From positions 1 to 64,000 of the forward strand of contig NZ_WJFC01000021.1 of assembly GCF_009725235.1 (NCBI RefSeq): a stretch of 64,000 nucleotides of DNA, written 5' to 3'. The notes under the pieces are model-generated. The model ran no database searches and was not told the DNA's origin. It saw only the letters and a list, made by a program, of their open reading frames with translations. The stretch comes from Scytonema sp. UIC 10036 (GTDB lineage Bacteria; Cyanobacteriota; Cyanobacteriia; Cyanobacteriales; Nostocaceae). The position numbers were made by a program, and so were the translations under genes. This document shows, in pieces, positions 1 to 10,100 of the stretch. Position 1 is the stretch's first letter; every line of letters begins with the position of its first letter.

Positions 1-20
1 CCCTACCCCCTACCCCCTTA
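1..20. repeat. CCCTACC heptamer repeat
   Basis: The window opens with two and a half tandem copies of the heptamer CCCTACC. Short tandem heptamers of this kind are known from Nostocales genomes, mostly between genes. It lies directly before the reading frame of the WD40 gene, which matters for whether that gene is intact. Confidence 0.6.
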
Positions 21-35
21 TTCATCAGTCATGCT

Positions 36-2231
36 TTGATTAAAGCCCAAGCCAAAGATTATATACGGGAGACTCAAATTAATTTGATTTTGCAACCTAT
101 TATTAATGAATCGGTCTCTCAGCTTGGTAGTTTAGAAAATATTTGCCGCAATCTCTCTCAAATTCTCTCCCATCTACGCGGAAAAACACCCAAAGAAACG
201 GGATACGCAGCTGGAAATACTTTGAATTTGTTACATCAAGCACAAGTTGATATGACTGGCTTTGATTTCTCTGGTTTAACATTGTGGCAAGCTTATATGC
301 AGGGCGTACATCTACATGACGTTAATTTTTCCAATTCAGATTTATTTCGCTGTGTTTTTACTGAAACATTAGGTAATATTTTATTCGCTGCTTTTAGTCC
401 AGATGGTCAGCTTTTGGCAACTTGTGACACTGACTGCAATGTGCGTCTCTGGGAAGTCGAAACAGGTAGATTATTGTTAATTTGTCAAGGTCATAGCAAT
501 TGGGTAAGGTTTGTGGTCTTTAGTCCAGATGGAGAAATTTTAGCAAGTGGCGGTGCTGACCATACAGTAAAGTTATGGAATGTCAGTGATGGAGTTTGTA
601 TAAAAACCCTAACTGGGCATTGTCATGAGACATTTTCTGTTGCTTTTAGCCCTAATGGTGATATTTTAGCCAGTGCAAGTGGCGATCGCACGGTCAAACT
701 TTGGAATATTCGTGATGGGAGCTGTATTAAAACTCTTACCGGACACACAGACTGGGTGCGTTGTGTGGCGTTTAGTCCAGATGGAGACATTTTGGCAAGT
801 AGCGGTGCAGACCATAAGATTAAATTGTGGAACGTGGAAACAGGTGAATGCTTGCACACCCTATCTAAACACCAAAGTTGGGTACGTTCTATTGCTTTTA
901 ATCCAAGCGGTCACACCTTAGCCAGTGGAAGTGGCGATCGCACGATTGCAATCTGGGATTATCATACAGGTGAGTGCATCAAAACATATACAGGGCATAC
1001 GAACAGTGTCTATTCTGTTGCCTATAGTCCTGATGGAGATATACTCGTGAGTGGAAGTGGCGATCGTACTGTTAAACTTTGGGATTGTCATACCCACACC
1101 TGCATAAAAACACTGCACAAACAAACCAATGAAGTTTGTTGCGTAGCATTCAGTCCAGATAACCAAACAATTGCTTGCGTCAGCCTAGATCAAACAATGC
1201 GGTTGTGGGATTACCAAAACGGGCAATGTTTAAAAACCTGGCAAGGAAACACCGATTGGGCGCTTCCCGTTACATTTAGTCCCAACGGGCAAATTTTAGC
1301 CAGTGGTAGTAACGACAAAACAATTAAATTATGGGATTGGCAAACAGGAAATTGTCAGTTGAGCTTGCAAGGACACACAGATTTTATTTATGGGTTGGCA
1401 TTTAGTCCAGATGGGCAAATTTTAGCCAGTGCCAGCACAGATTCTACAGTTAGATTATGGGCTGTAAACACGGGAAAATGCTTTCAAATTTTACAAGGAC
1501 ATACAGATTGGGCTTATACTGTAGCTTTTCATCCTTCATCTGAAATCATTGCCAGTGGGAGTGCTGACTGTACCATAAAACTGTGGGATTGGCACACCGG
1601 ACAGTGTTCCAAAAATTTAATCGGTCATGCAGACAAAATTTGTGGAATAGTCTTTAGTCCCAATGGGCAACTATTAGCGAGTGCCAGTGCTGACCAAACT
1701 GTGAAGTTATGGAATTGGGAAACAGGTTATTGCATAAAAACTTTACCTGCTCATGATGCCAGAGTGTACACCGTTATATTTAGCCCAGATGGTCAAACTT
1801 TAGCCACTTGTAGCACTGACCAAACGATAAAATTATGGGATTGTGAAACTGGTAAATGCCTTAAAATACTTACAGAGCATACCAATTGGGTATTTGCCAT
1901 TGCTTTTAGCCCAGATGGACAAATCCTTGCTAGCGCCTCCCACGACCAAACCGTCAGAATATGGGATATCAAAACGGAGAAATGTCAACATATTTGTGTT
2001 GGACACGCCCATTTAGTTTCTTCCGTTGCTTTTCATCCAGATGGAAAAGTCATAGCGAGTGGTTCGCAAGACCAATCCGTAAGAATTTGGGATGTAAAGA
2101 CAGGCGAATGTATGAGAATCTTGAGAGCGAAAAGACTCTATGAGGGGATGAATATTACTGGTGTGAGAGGTTTAACGGATGCAACAATTTTGACACTTCA
2201 CTCTTTGGGTGCGGTAAGTTTAGATAGGTAA
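36..2231 (+). CDS. WD40 repeat protein, C-terminal part of an NB-ARC-WD40 type protein
   Basis: The protein carries 14 WD40 repeats (about residues 110-695), each ending in a KLWD/RLWE-like strand, enough for two seven-bladed propellers. Residues 1-95 (ALIKAQAKDY..., then a GYAAGN-like stretch) match the linker that follows the NB-ARC NTPase in cyanobacterial STAND-WD40 proteins. The tail (YEGMNITGVRGL...LGAVS) is the usual end of that family. TTG at 36 is only the first possible start; the frame is open to the window edge and family similarity begins about five codons upstream of it. The N-terminal NTPase is therefore either outside the window or lost. Expected role: a protein-binding propeller sensor of a STAND switch. 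Confidence 0.8.
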   Translation: MIKAQAKDYIRETQINLILQPIINESVSQLGSLENICRNLSQILSHLRGKTPKETGYAAGNTLNLLHQAQVDMTGFDFSGLTLWQAYMQGVHLHDVNFSNSDLFRCVFTETLGNILFAAFSPDGQLLATCDTDCNVRLWEVETGRLLLICQGHSNWVRFVVFSPDGEILASGGADHTVKLWNVSDGVCIKTLTGHCHETFSVAFSPNGDILASASGDRTVKLWNIRDGSCIKTLTGHTDWVRCVAFSPDGDILASSGADHKIKLWNVETGECLHTLSKHQSWVRSIAFNPSGHTLASGSGDRTIAIWDYHTGECIKTYTGHTNSVYSVAYSPDGDILVSGSGDRTVKLWDCHTHTCIKTLHKQTNEVCCVAFSPDNQTIACVSLDQTMRLWDYQNGQCLKTWQGNTDWALPVTFSPNGQILASGSNDKTIKLWDWQTGNCQLSLQGHTDFIYGLAFSPDGQILASASTDSTVRLWAVNTGKCFQILQGHTDWAYTVAFHPSSEIIASGSADCTIKLWDWHTGQCSKNLIGHADKICGIVFSPNGQLLASASADQTVKLWNWETGYCIKTLPAHDARVYTVIFSPDGQTLATCSTDQTIKLWDCETGKCLKILTEHTNWVFAIAFSPDGQILASASHDQTVRIWDIKTEKCQHICVGHAHLVSSVAFHPDGKVIASGSQDQSVRIWDVKTGECMRILRAKRLYEGMNITGVRGLTDATILTLHSLGAVSLDR

Positions 2232-2894
2232 CTCCACGATACTTCAACTCAGATTTGGTTTGAGTTGGAACTGTTGTTATCCTCAAAATTGAGTAACTAA
2301 CGCCTCGGTACTTTGCATTGACAAAATATGGGGGGTTTGGCAATTGAGTATGGTTTGTGTTGTATTGAGAACCGCGATAAGAGAGTTGCATCATTGAATT
2401 TTTGTGGTTAACTAGTGTTGACTGTTATCACCATAGAATTTAACTTTCCTTAAGTCCATGTATAAAAGTTATGGAGTTGGTAAGTTCGAGACGACTTAAT
2501 CCTTTGTTTCAAAGAACCTATAACCCACATTCAGCAGGTTATTTAGGATAAAAAATAATATTGGTGACAAAAAGAACCAAGAAACTGTAGAATCAAAGTT
2601 TGTCTAGGAGTGAGTTTAATCCTTGACTTAATCCCATCAACTTTGTCCATCATTTATAAAATATACCCCGTCCTGTCCATACTCCGACCTGATAGCATAT
2701 TGAAGTTGATTCCACTTCATTAATGATACTCTTCCCCCTCAACAAGATTATTCTATTCCTCAGATGCCCGTAAAAATTTGTAAGGAAAAACCTACCTTTG
2801 CTAAAATAAATTCCTAGTGAGCAAGCAGAATATTTAAAATACCTGCTAATATTATAGTGAGGTATGCTAGAATGAAATCTACTTTTTTAACAGT
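2232..2894. other. intergenic region, no gene recognised
   Basis: About 660 bases without a convincing gene. The only long frame, on the minus strand at 2155-2394, overlaps the WD40 gene and consists of short repeated peptides (KYRGV), so it looks like repeat DNA rather than a gene. A weak TATGCTAGAAT-like sequence near 2863 could serve the small gene at 2895. Confidence 0.5.
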
Positions 2895-3137
2895 ATGGAA
2901 AGCCAAACTAGGTACGATCTAAACTATTTAATCAAGCTGCTGGAACTGTCTACTCCAGATTCACTGAATATTGCCTCTGCTATTTTAAAAAGAAATCACG
3001 AAATAGATATCCCAGAACTTCCACAATTGCGTCAGGCTGTCTACCGCAGTCTGTCAGAGAAGAAAAATCGGCAGCTTTCACAGGAAGTTAGAGAAATCAA
3101 GACAAAACTCATAGCTTCTTTGGCACAAAATAGCTAG
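2895..3137 (+). CDS. small hypothetical protein (80 aa)
   Basis: An 80-residue, mostly helical, charged protein starting at ATG 2895. It has no membrane segment and no motif I recognise. The C-terminal half is rich in K, R, E and Q and could form a coiled coil. It stands alone, more than 600 bases after the WD40 gene and convergent with the membrane-protein gene that ends at 3251. It has no clear ribosome-binding site. It could be a real small regulator or chance coding sequence. Confidence 0.45.
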   Translation: MESQTRYDLNYLIKLLELSTPDSLNIASAILKRNHEIDIPELPQLRQAVYRSLSEKKNRQLSQEVREIKTKLIASLAQNS

Positions 3138-3250
3138 GTGAAAGGGTTGTGTAGATTCGCGAACAATTCTTTTTCTCCAAAGTCCATGCCTAACATAAAT
3201 TTCGGACATCAGGTCATCCCATATACAGTATTGCTGTAGCGATCGCAAAG

Positions 3251-4891
3251 TTACTCTTTTTTCTCTTCTCCCCCCGTAAAATTACTCAAACTCCGACTAG
3301 CCACGTCCGCACTCAGTCCCCAAACTAACAATCCGAAATAATCAGAAAAGGGGTCAGCCCCAAAAGTTGTTCCTTTTTGCACGTAAAGCGATCGCAACCC
3401 CACTACGGACAAACCAACTAACAACACCAAAGAAAATAATGGTCTTGCAAACCAATAAGTTACTTGAGTCCGAAATTTAGTTCCAGATAAGATAATCAGA
3501 GATTTCTGCAACCATAGCACCCGTTTATCTATAGGTTTGTTTACACTAGATTGAACAGCACTACCAACAGCTACAACAGCATCTTTTACCCCCTTAACAA
3601 CTTCTGATAAGTTAACGGGTGTTTTATCTGGTCCCATCATTGACGGTAGTTGCAACTTAGTGACATCTTGCTGTAACTCTCCTAGTAAACTTTTTGCCTG
3701 GTCATCCTGTCGGATATCAATTTGCAATCGCACATTGTTGATTTTTTGAAGAATGCCATTGTCTCCCTTCACTTCAGGACGATTTTTGAGAGGTTCTAAC
3801 TTTTGTTCTATAATACGTAACTGCTGCAAACATTCCCGACGAGCATCAATTTTCTCTACTTCTGTTGTTGCAGCTGACAATTTCATCTGCTGAACCAATT
3901 GCTCGGCATCTGATATCATTGGAATAAGAATTTTTTGGTCTTCTGAGTTACTCTGAGACACTTGCTTTTCTAGCTCTTTTACCTTACCTAGTGCTTCAGA
4001 CTGGGGAATACCCTTTTCTTGCATATATTTAATTAATCTACCTAAAAGAATGCCCAAGAATAACACCAACAGTGGCATAAAGGGAGCAATTCGCATAGTC
4101 AAATTTACTGGAATAATTAAACGCTCACGCCCATCTTCTAAAGTTAGGTAAACTGCTCCTGTATAGCGGTCTGAGGGAATTTGGGTATTGTCCCAATTTA
4201 AAGGTAATTTGACAATTTGGTCGGCTTTTAAAATTTGAGGAATATTAGGTATTTTGATTTGGTTAGAACTTAACTGATAACCAGTTTGCTCACCTTTTAA
4301 CAACACCTCAGCACCAGTTACTTTTACAGATGCATCCTCTGTATTATCAAAGGCTAAATCCCAGTTTTGTAAAAATGCACTTTTGGGAAAAAATAGATGT
4401 GCTAAACTACAATCTAACCACCAACTACACTGGGTTAATTGTAACTGTACCTGTTCGTTTCCCTTCAAAAGTGTTAGTTTTGGTCTAGCTTTTACTAATA
4501 CAGTAATATTAATAACTTGTGGTTTTTGAGCGGGAAGCCGTACTTGAATTTGTCCTTTATATGTTCCTGGTAATTGAGGATTACTGACTTTTACCTGGAA
4601 ATCTTTGGGTATACCAGCTTGTAATTTAGTTTCACCTATAAACGATACTTGCTGACGACCAATGACTTCATCCCCTTCTTGACGCTTCAAGTCGGAAGCT
4701 AAAAAAGTGAATTGTTCTACCTTTGCTGAAGCAGAAAGACGTATGCTACCTATCAGGGTATTTTCTTCATTCAACCATCCCTTAATCTCCAAAGGATTGT
4801 CCTTAGCATCCACCTGAATGTTGGTTTGAGCTAGAGCCGATGGGGGACAAATTAGCAATAAGCAAACAGCCGCAAAAATCCAACGTTTCAT
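3251..4891 (-). CDS. secreted/membrane-anchored protein paired with a CHAT protease
   Basis: A 546-aa protein with a clear signal peptide (residues 1-21, ending ALA-Q). A beta-rich extracytoplasmic region (about 22-265) precedes a membrane segment near 268-290, a helical coiled-coil region (about 295-400), and one or two hydrophobic segments near 480-530. The domain family is not recognised. The gene starts one base after the stop of the CHAT gene, so the two are almost certainly co-transcribed. A plausible role is the membrane component or target-site partner of the CHAT protease; this is inference from position. It contains two HIP1 sites and no sign of damage. Confidence 0.75.
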   Translation of the reverse strand: MKRWIFAAVCLLLICPPSALAQTNIQVDAKDNPLEIKGWLNEENTLIGSIRLSASAKVEQFTFLASDLKRQEGDEVIGRQQVSFIGETKLQAGIPKDFQVKVSNPQLPGTYKGQIQVRLPAQKPQVINITVLVKARPKLTLLKGNEQVQLQLTQCSWWLDCSLAHLFFPKSAFLQNWDLAFDNTEDASVKVTGAEVLLKGEQTGYQLSSNQIKIPNIPQILKADQIVKLPLNWDNTQIPSDRYTGAVYLTLEDGRERLIIPVNLTMRIAPFMPLLVLFLGILLGRLIKYMQEKGIPQSEALGKVKELEKQVSQSNSEDQKILIPMISDAEQLVQQMKLSAATTEVEKIDARRECLQQLRIIEQKLEPLKNRPEVKGDNGILQKINNVRLQIDIRQDDQAKSLLGELQQDVTKLQLPSMMGPDKTPVNLSEVVKGVKDAVVAVGSAVQSSVNKPIDKRVLWLQKSLIILSGTKFRTQVTYWFARPLFSLVLLVGLSVVGLRSLYVQKGTTFGADPFSDYFGLLVWGLSADVASRSLSNFTGGEEKKE

Positions 4892-4892
4892 A

Positions 4893-7052
4893 TTATTTCT
4901 GCAATACAGAACAAGCTAAAGCTATTTCATGGGCAGCATATAGAGAATAGACTAAGCCAAGGGGATTATAATGCTGTTGTAGCAATTCTCGACGCACTGC
5001 AAGCATGGATTGTCCCATTGGTTCCCCTGCAAACAAACGCTTAAATACCTCAATAGCATAATATTCAGCCAAATTTTCTGATACGGGACATTCTGTACCA
5101 ACCACTCCACTTGCTCCCGCATTCAGAAAATCATCAATTAAACTTACGTAACTTTCAGGACCATAGTCTCCTGTTGCACAGCCATTGAGGAAAACGAGTG
5201 GGTGGTGTAGCCAATTTGACTCATAACACTCTAAAAAATTACTGTCAATGCGATCGTCACTCAGTTCTAAATATGGTCGTTTTGGCATCTCTTCTACTCC
5301 ACCGTGACAGTAAAAGTATACTAAATCCAAGACTTTGCTGTGTTCTCCCCAAATGTGTTCTAGCTCTAATATTTCTTCTGCAAGTAGTATATTCACTGAA
5401 GCAACCGTTTCTAGTTTGGGTAGATGCTCTCGCCAAAGTTGAAAATCGCGGTATACATTAAAACTTAACTGTAATGGCTGATTATTTTTTATTTGTCGTA
5501 CTAATGCTATGGGAGCAGAGTGTTTGCTACTAGTCCAGCAAGGGAGTTGCTCGATTGAGTAACGGTAGCCCCAGAAAGCATGGGGACAAACATATTTTGG
5601 ATCGTTTTTATGAGGGCAACTTGTACAATCTAAGTCATGCTCGGTAAAGCGATCGCATACACGAGCGAGATGGCTTTTGACTTTTCGCTCATACAGCAAC
5701 GCCCAAGGAATTGTTACTTTTCCTAAAATTGGGTTGACTTGGATGACTGTGTTTGGTTTAAGGATAGCTTGTAGTATTTCCCCTTGGTCATCTGCTAGTA
5801 AGTTAGCTTGGTTGTGGGGTAAAAGTTGTCGGTAGAGTTCCCGTCCTACACCTGCTAATTTGGGGAGCCAAGTATTAAGTAACTCCATGTTTCCCTCAAC
5901 TTGTCCCCAATATCCGTCATGTAAAGTTGAGTAGAGTTGTTGGCGAATTCCTGCGATCGCATTCCCCAGTGCTGTAGGTTGCAGAGTAGTATCATAAAAT
6001 GCTAGTTCCTTATTACCACCAGTTCGGTCAAGGAAACGAAAGTCAATACTGCCGTCCCTTTGGTCAAGTTCCACATCTACAGTCAATACCCGCTCGGGAA
6101 GCAGTGCTAGCTGCTCGTTGGTTAGCAAGTCAGTGGTAGTAAAGGTAATGCGAGCAGTTTGAGGGGAACGTAGAGAGTCAGGAATTTCCGCACCTACCAT
6201 AGGTATAATTAAGACTGTAATTTTTTTGGACTGGAGTAGGTAGCCACGATAAAACAACTCCACCTGGATGTAGCCCCGACCTTCAAATAGGTTAGGTTTA
6301 ACGGTGAACTGTACGCTATCTGAAGAACCACTGCGGGGTAAAGTTAACTTTTTTACTGGTGCATTAATACTAAAATTTTTAGAAGCAACGACTACATCTA
6401 GAACCAATGTTTCCTGGACATTCCAAATTTGAGCTAAAGCCTGTTCTGGAAAAGGAGTTTGCTGCTGGTCTATTCCTTTTTTTTCTGGGCTAATATCTAT
6501 GTATAAAATGTAAACATACCCGTGAATGAGAGGTTCACTGGATGGAACTGTTATTTGATTGCTAGGGTCAGCAAAGTAGGTATTAAAGTAACGGTAATTT
6601 TGGACGAAGTCGCTTATCTGCTCCAGAAAAATTAGCTGTTTAGCAGTTCGATCTTGATTTTCAGTTAGCAAGATGTTACTGGTAATGGTGATTACCTCGT
6701 TAGGTTTACTATTGGGGTCTCCTTTGGGCTGACCATCAAAGGTTATAACTTCTTTTGTCTCCCCAAAAAGTTCTTGCTCTAACTCATCTAAGCTGGGAAA
6801 CAATTTTCGTGGGATTTGTCCGTCTAAAGCATCTAATTTGACTTTGTTATATTGGTAAAGGTGATTTAAGGTGGCATTCGCCTCAATCATTACCATTAGC
6901 TCTTCTTCAATAAAGTCCCAGTCATCAGGGTCAAGAGCCAGTTGCTGCCCCACATCTTGTAGAAGTTCTTGTTCATCGGTGGTGAGGGGGATTTTCAGTT
7001 CTCTGAGAGCTAGTAAGAGAGCCAGTAGAGTTTTGGTAACAGAAGAATTCAT
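4893..7052 (-). CDS. CHAT-domain protease
   Basis: The C-terminal third is a CHAT (caspase-like) peptidase domain: the catalytic His lies in YFYCHGG (about residue 583) and the catalytic Cys in FLNGCATG (about residue 625), followed by the family end motif NPLGLVYSLYAA. The preceding region holds a cysteine-rich stretch with paired CxxC-like motifs (near residues 455-475) that may bind metal, and a beta-rich middle region. ATG at 7052 is preferred over the TTG at 7055; a GAGG lies upstream. The next gene downstream follows after one base. The gene is divergent from the caspase-STAND gene at 7111. CHAT proteases in such islands are cleavage effectors; the substrate is unknown. Confidence 0.85.
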   Translation of the reverse strand: MNSSVTKTLLALLLALRELKIPLTTDEQELLQDVGQQLALDPDDWDFIEEELMVMIEANATLNHLYQYNKVKLDALDGQIPRKLFPSLDELEQELFGETKEVITFDGQPKGDPNSKPNEVITITSNILLTENQDRTAKQLIFLEQISDFVQNYRYFNTYFADPSNQITVPSSEPLIHGYVYILYIDISPEKKGIDQQQTPFPEQALAQIWNVQETLVLDVVVASKNFSINAPVKKLTLPRSGSSDSVQFTVKPNLFEGRGYIQVELFYRGYLLQSKKITVLIIPMVGAEIPDSLRSPQTARITFTTTDLLTNEQLALLPERVLTVDVELDQRDGSIDFRFLDRTGGNKELAFYDTTLQPTALGNAIAGIRQQLYSTLHDGYWGQVEGNMELLNTWLPKLAGVGRELYRQLLPHNQANLLADDQGEILQAILKPNTVIQVNPILGKVTIPWALLYERKVKSHLARVCDRFTEHDLDCTSCPHKNDPKYVCPHAFWGYRYSIEQLPCWTSSKHSAPIALVRQIKNNQPLQLSFNVYRDFQLWREHLPKLETVASVNILLAEEILELEHIWGEHSKVLDLVYFYCHGGVEEMPKRPYLELSDDRIDSNFLECYESNWLHHPLVFLNGCATGDYGPESYVSLIDDFLNAGASGVVGTECPVSENLAEYYAIEVFKRLFAGEPMGQSMLAVRRELLQQHYNPLGLVYSLYAAHEIALACSVLQK

Positions 7053-7110
7053 CAAGCTAGGGTGCCTCGGTAACAGGATAAAGCAGTTAATCAGTATAGA
7101 TTAAGTTTTT
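7053..7110. promoter_or_regulatory. divergent promoter region between two caspase-fold protease genes
   Basis: Only 58 bases separate the CHAT gene (minus) from the caspase-STAND gene (plus), so both promoters must lie here or inside the genes. A TATAGA at 7095-7100 could be the plus-strand -10 element, but no convincing -35 is visible. Shared control of both operons is inference. Confidence 0.35.
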
Positions 7111-10100
7111 ATGACACGAGATGCACTTGTAGTTGGTATAAATCAGTATCCTTTGTTGAAGGATACATCGACAAGTAAAGCCAAGCACCTAAAAACTCCC
7201 GCAACTGATGCGGAAGCGATCGCTCAACTGTTGGAAATCGATGGCAATTTTCGAGTGCAACGATTGCCACGAAGCAACATTGATGGCAGATTGCAGGTCG
7301 ATCCAGAAAAAAGTGTTACTGCTGATGAACTGCTAGATGAAATTACCAAACTATTTCTGACAAAAGATCGGCGAGACACGGCACTATTATTTTTTGCCGG
7401 ACATGGGCTACAAAAACCCTTGGGCAGTCTCAAGCAAATTCTAATAGCAACCAGTGATGCAAATCCTGTAAACAAAAAGTGGAATGGTATATTACTGCGA
7501 GATTTATGGGAAATCGTAGAGCAGAGCCAAGTAAAAGAGCAAATTATTTGGTTAGATAGCTGCTACAGTGGTGAATTACTAGAACTTAAGGATAGCGATT
7601 TCCCAGGACGCAGACGCTTAATAATTGCTGCATCTCATAGTTCAGAAGTTGCTTATGGGCGGCTAGATGGTAAACATGGTTTACTTTCAGGAGCACTGAT
7701 AAAAGGGCTTAATCCTGATAAAGTTCCACAAGGAGATTGGATAACAGACCGTACATTGGCACATGATGTGGAGGAAGAGCTTAACAAATACTATGCAGAA
7801 AAGAAAATCCCTCAAATTCCCCAAATCAGAAGACCAGACCAACCTATCAAACTGATTCAAGGAAAAGGTCAGGTAAGTTTAAATAAGCTACCAGATGTAA
7901 AAAAATCAGCAGAGCGTAAAATCCCATTTGTGTTGCCTCAGTTGGATATCTCAACTTTCACTGGTAGAAATGAGGAGTTAAAAAAACTAGAAGAATCGCT
8001 TTTGGACAATCAAGGGGTGAAATTGTGCAGTATTGCTGGGTTGACTGGTGTAGGAGGTATTGGTAAATCGGCTCTCGCCTGTCATTTTGCTACATTACAT
8101 AAAGCAGATTTTCCTGATGGAGTAATTGGTTTACGGGTGGATGGCAAGAATGTAAATACCATTGCCCGCCAGTTTGCCCGCCTATGCGGAGCGGAAATTA
8201 AGCTAGATGCAGATGAAGAAGAAGCGCTGGATGCCACAACTATTATGCAACACGTGTTTGCCCACCGTCGGATGCTGCTGATTTTCGACGATGCTGATGA
8301 TAGTATTCGCCAATTGCTTCCAGGTGGCAATCGATGTGCAGTCATTGTGACGACACGCGATCGCGGATCGGCAATTTCGCTGGAGATTCCCAAAGAGGGT
8401 AGAATCAACCTCTCTCCACTTCCTGAAGCTGATGCACTGTTGCTGTTAGAAAAGCTTATAGGTAAAGAACGTGTGGCAGCAGAACCAGAAGCTGCCCGCG
8501 AGTTAATCGAATTGGTAGGTTATTTACCCATTGCTATTAAAATTATTGGTTCACTATTAAGTCTATATGAAAAGCGCAGCCTTACTCGCCATGCCAAGAG
8601 ATTAACAAAAAAAAGGCAACTTGCACGTATAAAATTTGGCGACGTCAAACATTTGGATCTATTTGCTTGTTTCTCATTGAGTTTAGAGTATTTACAGCCG
8701 GATGAAATAAACTTCTTTGCTTGCTTAAGTGTTTGTGCCAAAAATGGCTTCTCTTTGCAAACTGCAATAGTTACAACTGCTTGCGATGACGACACTACTG
8801 AAGAGCGCCTGAACAAACTCGATCGGCTTTCGCTAATTAACAATTCCGAGGTAGGGGAAGACCGCTTTGTATTTCATCCACTTATCTACGAGTTTGCTGT
8901 AGAAAAGGCTATTGAGTTAGGGTTGCACGAGGAGGCAACGGCAAGACACGCTGAATATTTTATTAAGTTGGTTAAGAGGGAAATTAATCCCGTAGTTGCC
9001 AAAGAAATTGCAGCAGAGTTTGATGAAATTATCTTAGCTGCTCAGTGGTTGCAGCAGCAAACAACAATAAAATATCAAGAACAAGATAAGTATGAGTTCG
9101 CAGTTTACCTACAGCCATTTTTTGAGCAGTATGCTGATTGGGAACAGGCTGTTCATTTCATGTTGGGATTTGAAAAATTAGCAGAAAGTAATGAAAATTG
9201 GGAAAAAGTTGTAAAATTCCGGATTCAGCAGGCAAAATATTTATCTCTACAAGGTAACCGGACAGGCGCAGAAGAACTTCTCAAATCTGAACTTATCTCA
9301 GAAATATTGAGCAAAATTGAGGAAGAAACAACTCGTCAACTTTCTCTTGCAAAGTACCTTAATACCCTGGGTGGTATAGTAATGCGGCAAGGAAAATTTG
9401 ATGAAGCTGTTAAAGTTTTCAAGCGTGCTGTGGAGATTGAGGAGCAACTGAATAATCAAGAAGGTTTGGCGATGGTGCTGAATAGTTTGGGAGGCGTACT
9501 GCGACGACAGGGAGGCTTCAACGAAGCCGAGGAGATTTTAAACCGCAGTTATGCTATCTCTATGCAGTTAAACGATAAACGCCATGCAGCTATGGTATTA
9601 CACAACTTAGGTATATGTTTCCAGGAACAAGAACGTTTGGATGAGGCTTTTTATACCTTACAGCGCAGTTCTGCTATTTTTGAGGAATTGGGACATCAAC
9701 GCAGCTTATTAATGGTATTAACCAGTCTGGGTAGAGTTTTACAAAGACAGGGAAAACTTGATGAGGCGATAACAGCAATTGAAAAAAGCGCAGCTATTGA
9801 AGAGAAACTGGCTGACAAACGCAACTTTATAATCAAATTAAACCTTCTAGGTAGTTTATACCAGGAGCAAGCAAGGTTCAATGAAGCAATCCAAACCTAT
9901 GAGCGTGCGCTCGCCATTGCACAAGAAACGGATAACAAGCAACAATTGGCAATTACTCTAACTCAGTTGGGTGGTTTGTACCAGGAGCAAAGACAGTTCG
10001 ACGAAGCCATACAATCCTGTGAGCGTGCCATCGCCATTACACTAGAAGCTGATAATAAACAACAATTAGCTATTATACTGACTCAGTTGGGTGGGTTGTA

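Noticed and set aside
2155..2394. Minus-strand 79-codon frame
   Set aside because: It overlaps the WD40 gene and intergenic repeat DNA, and its product is short repeated peptides without family features.
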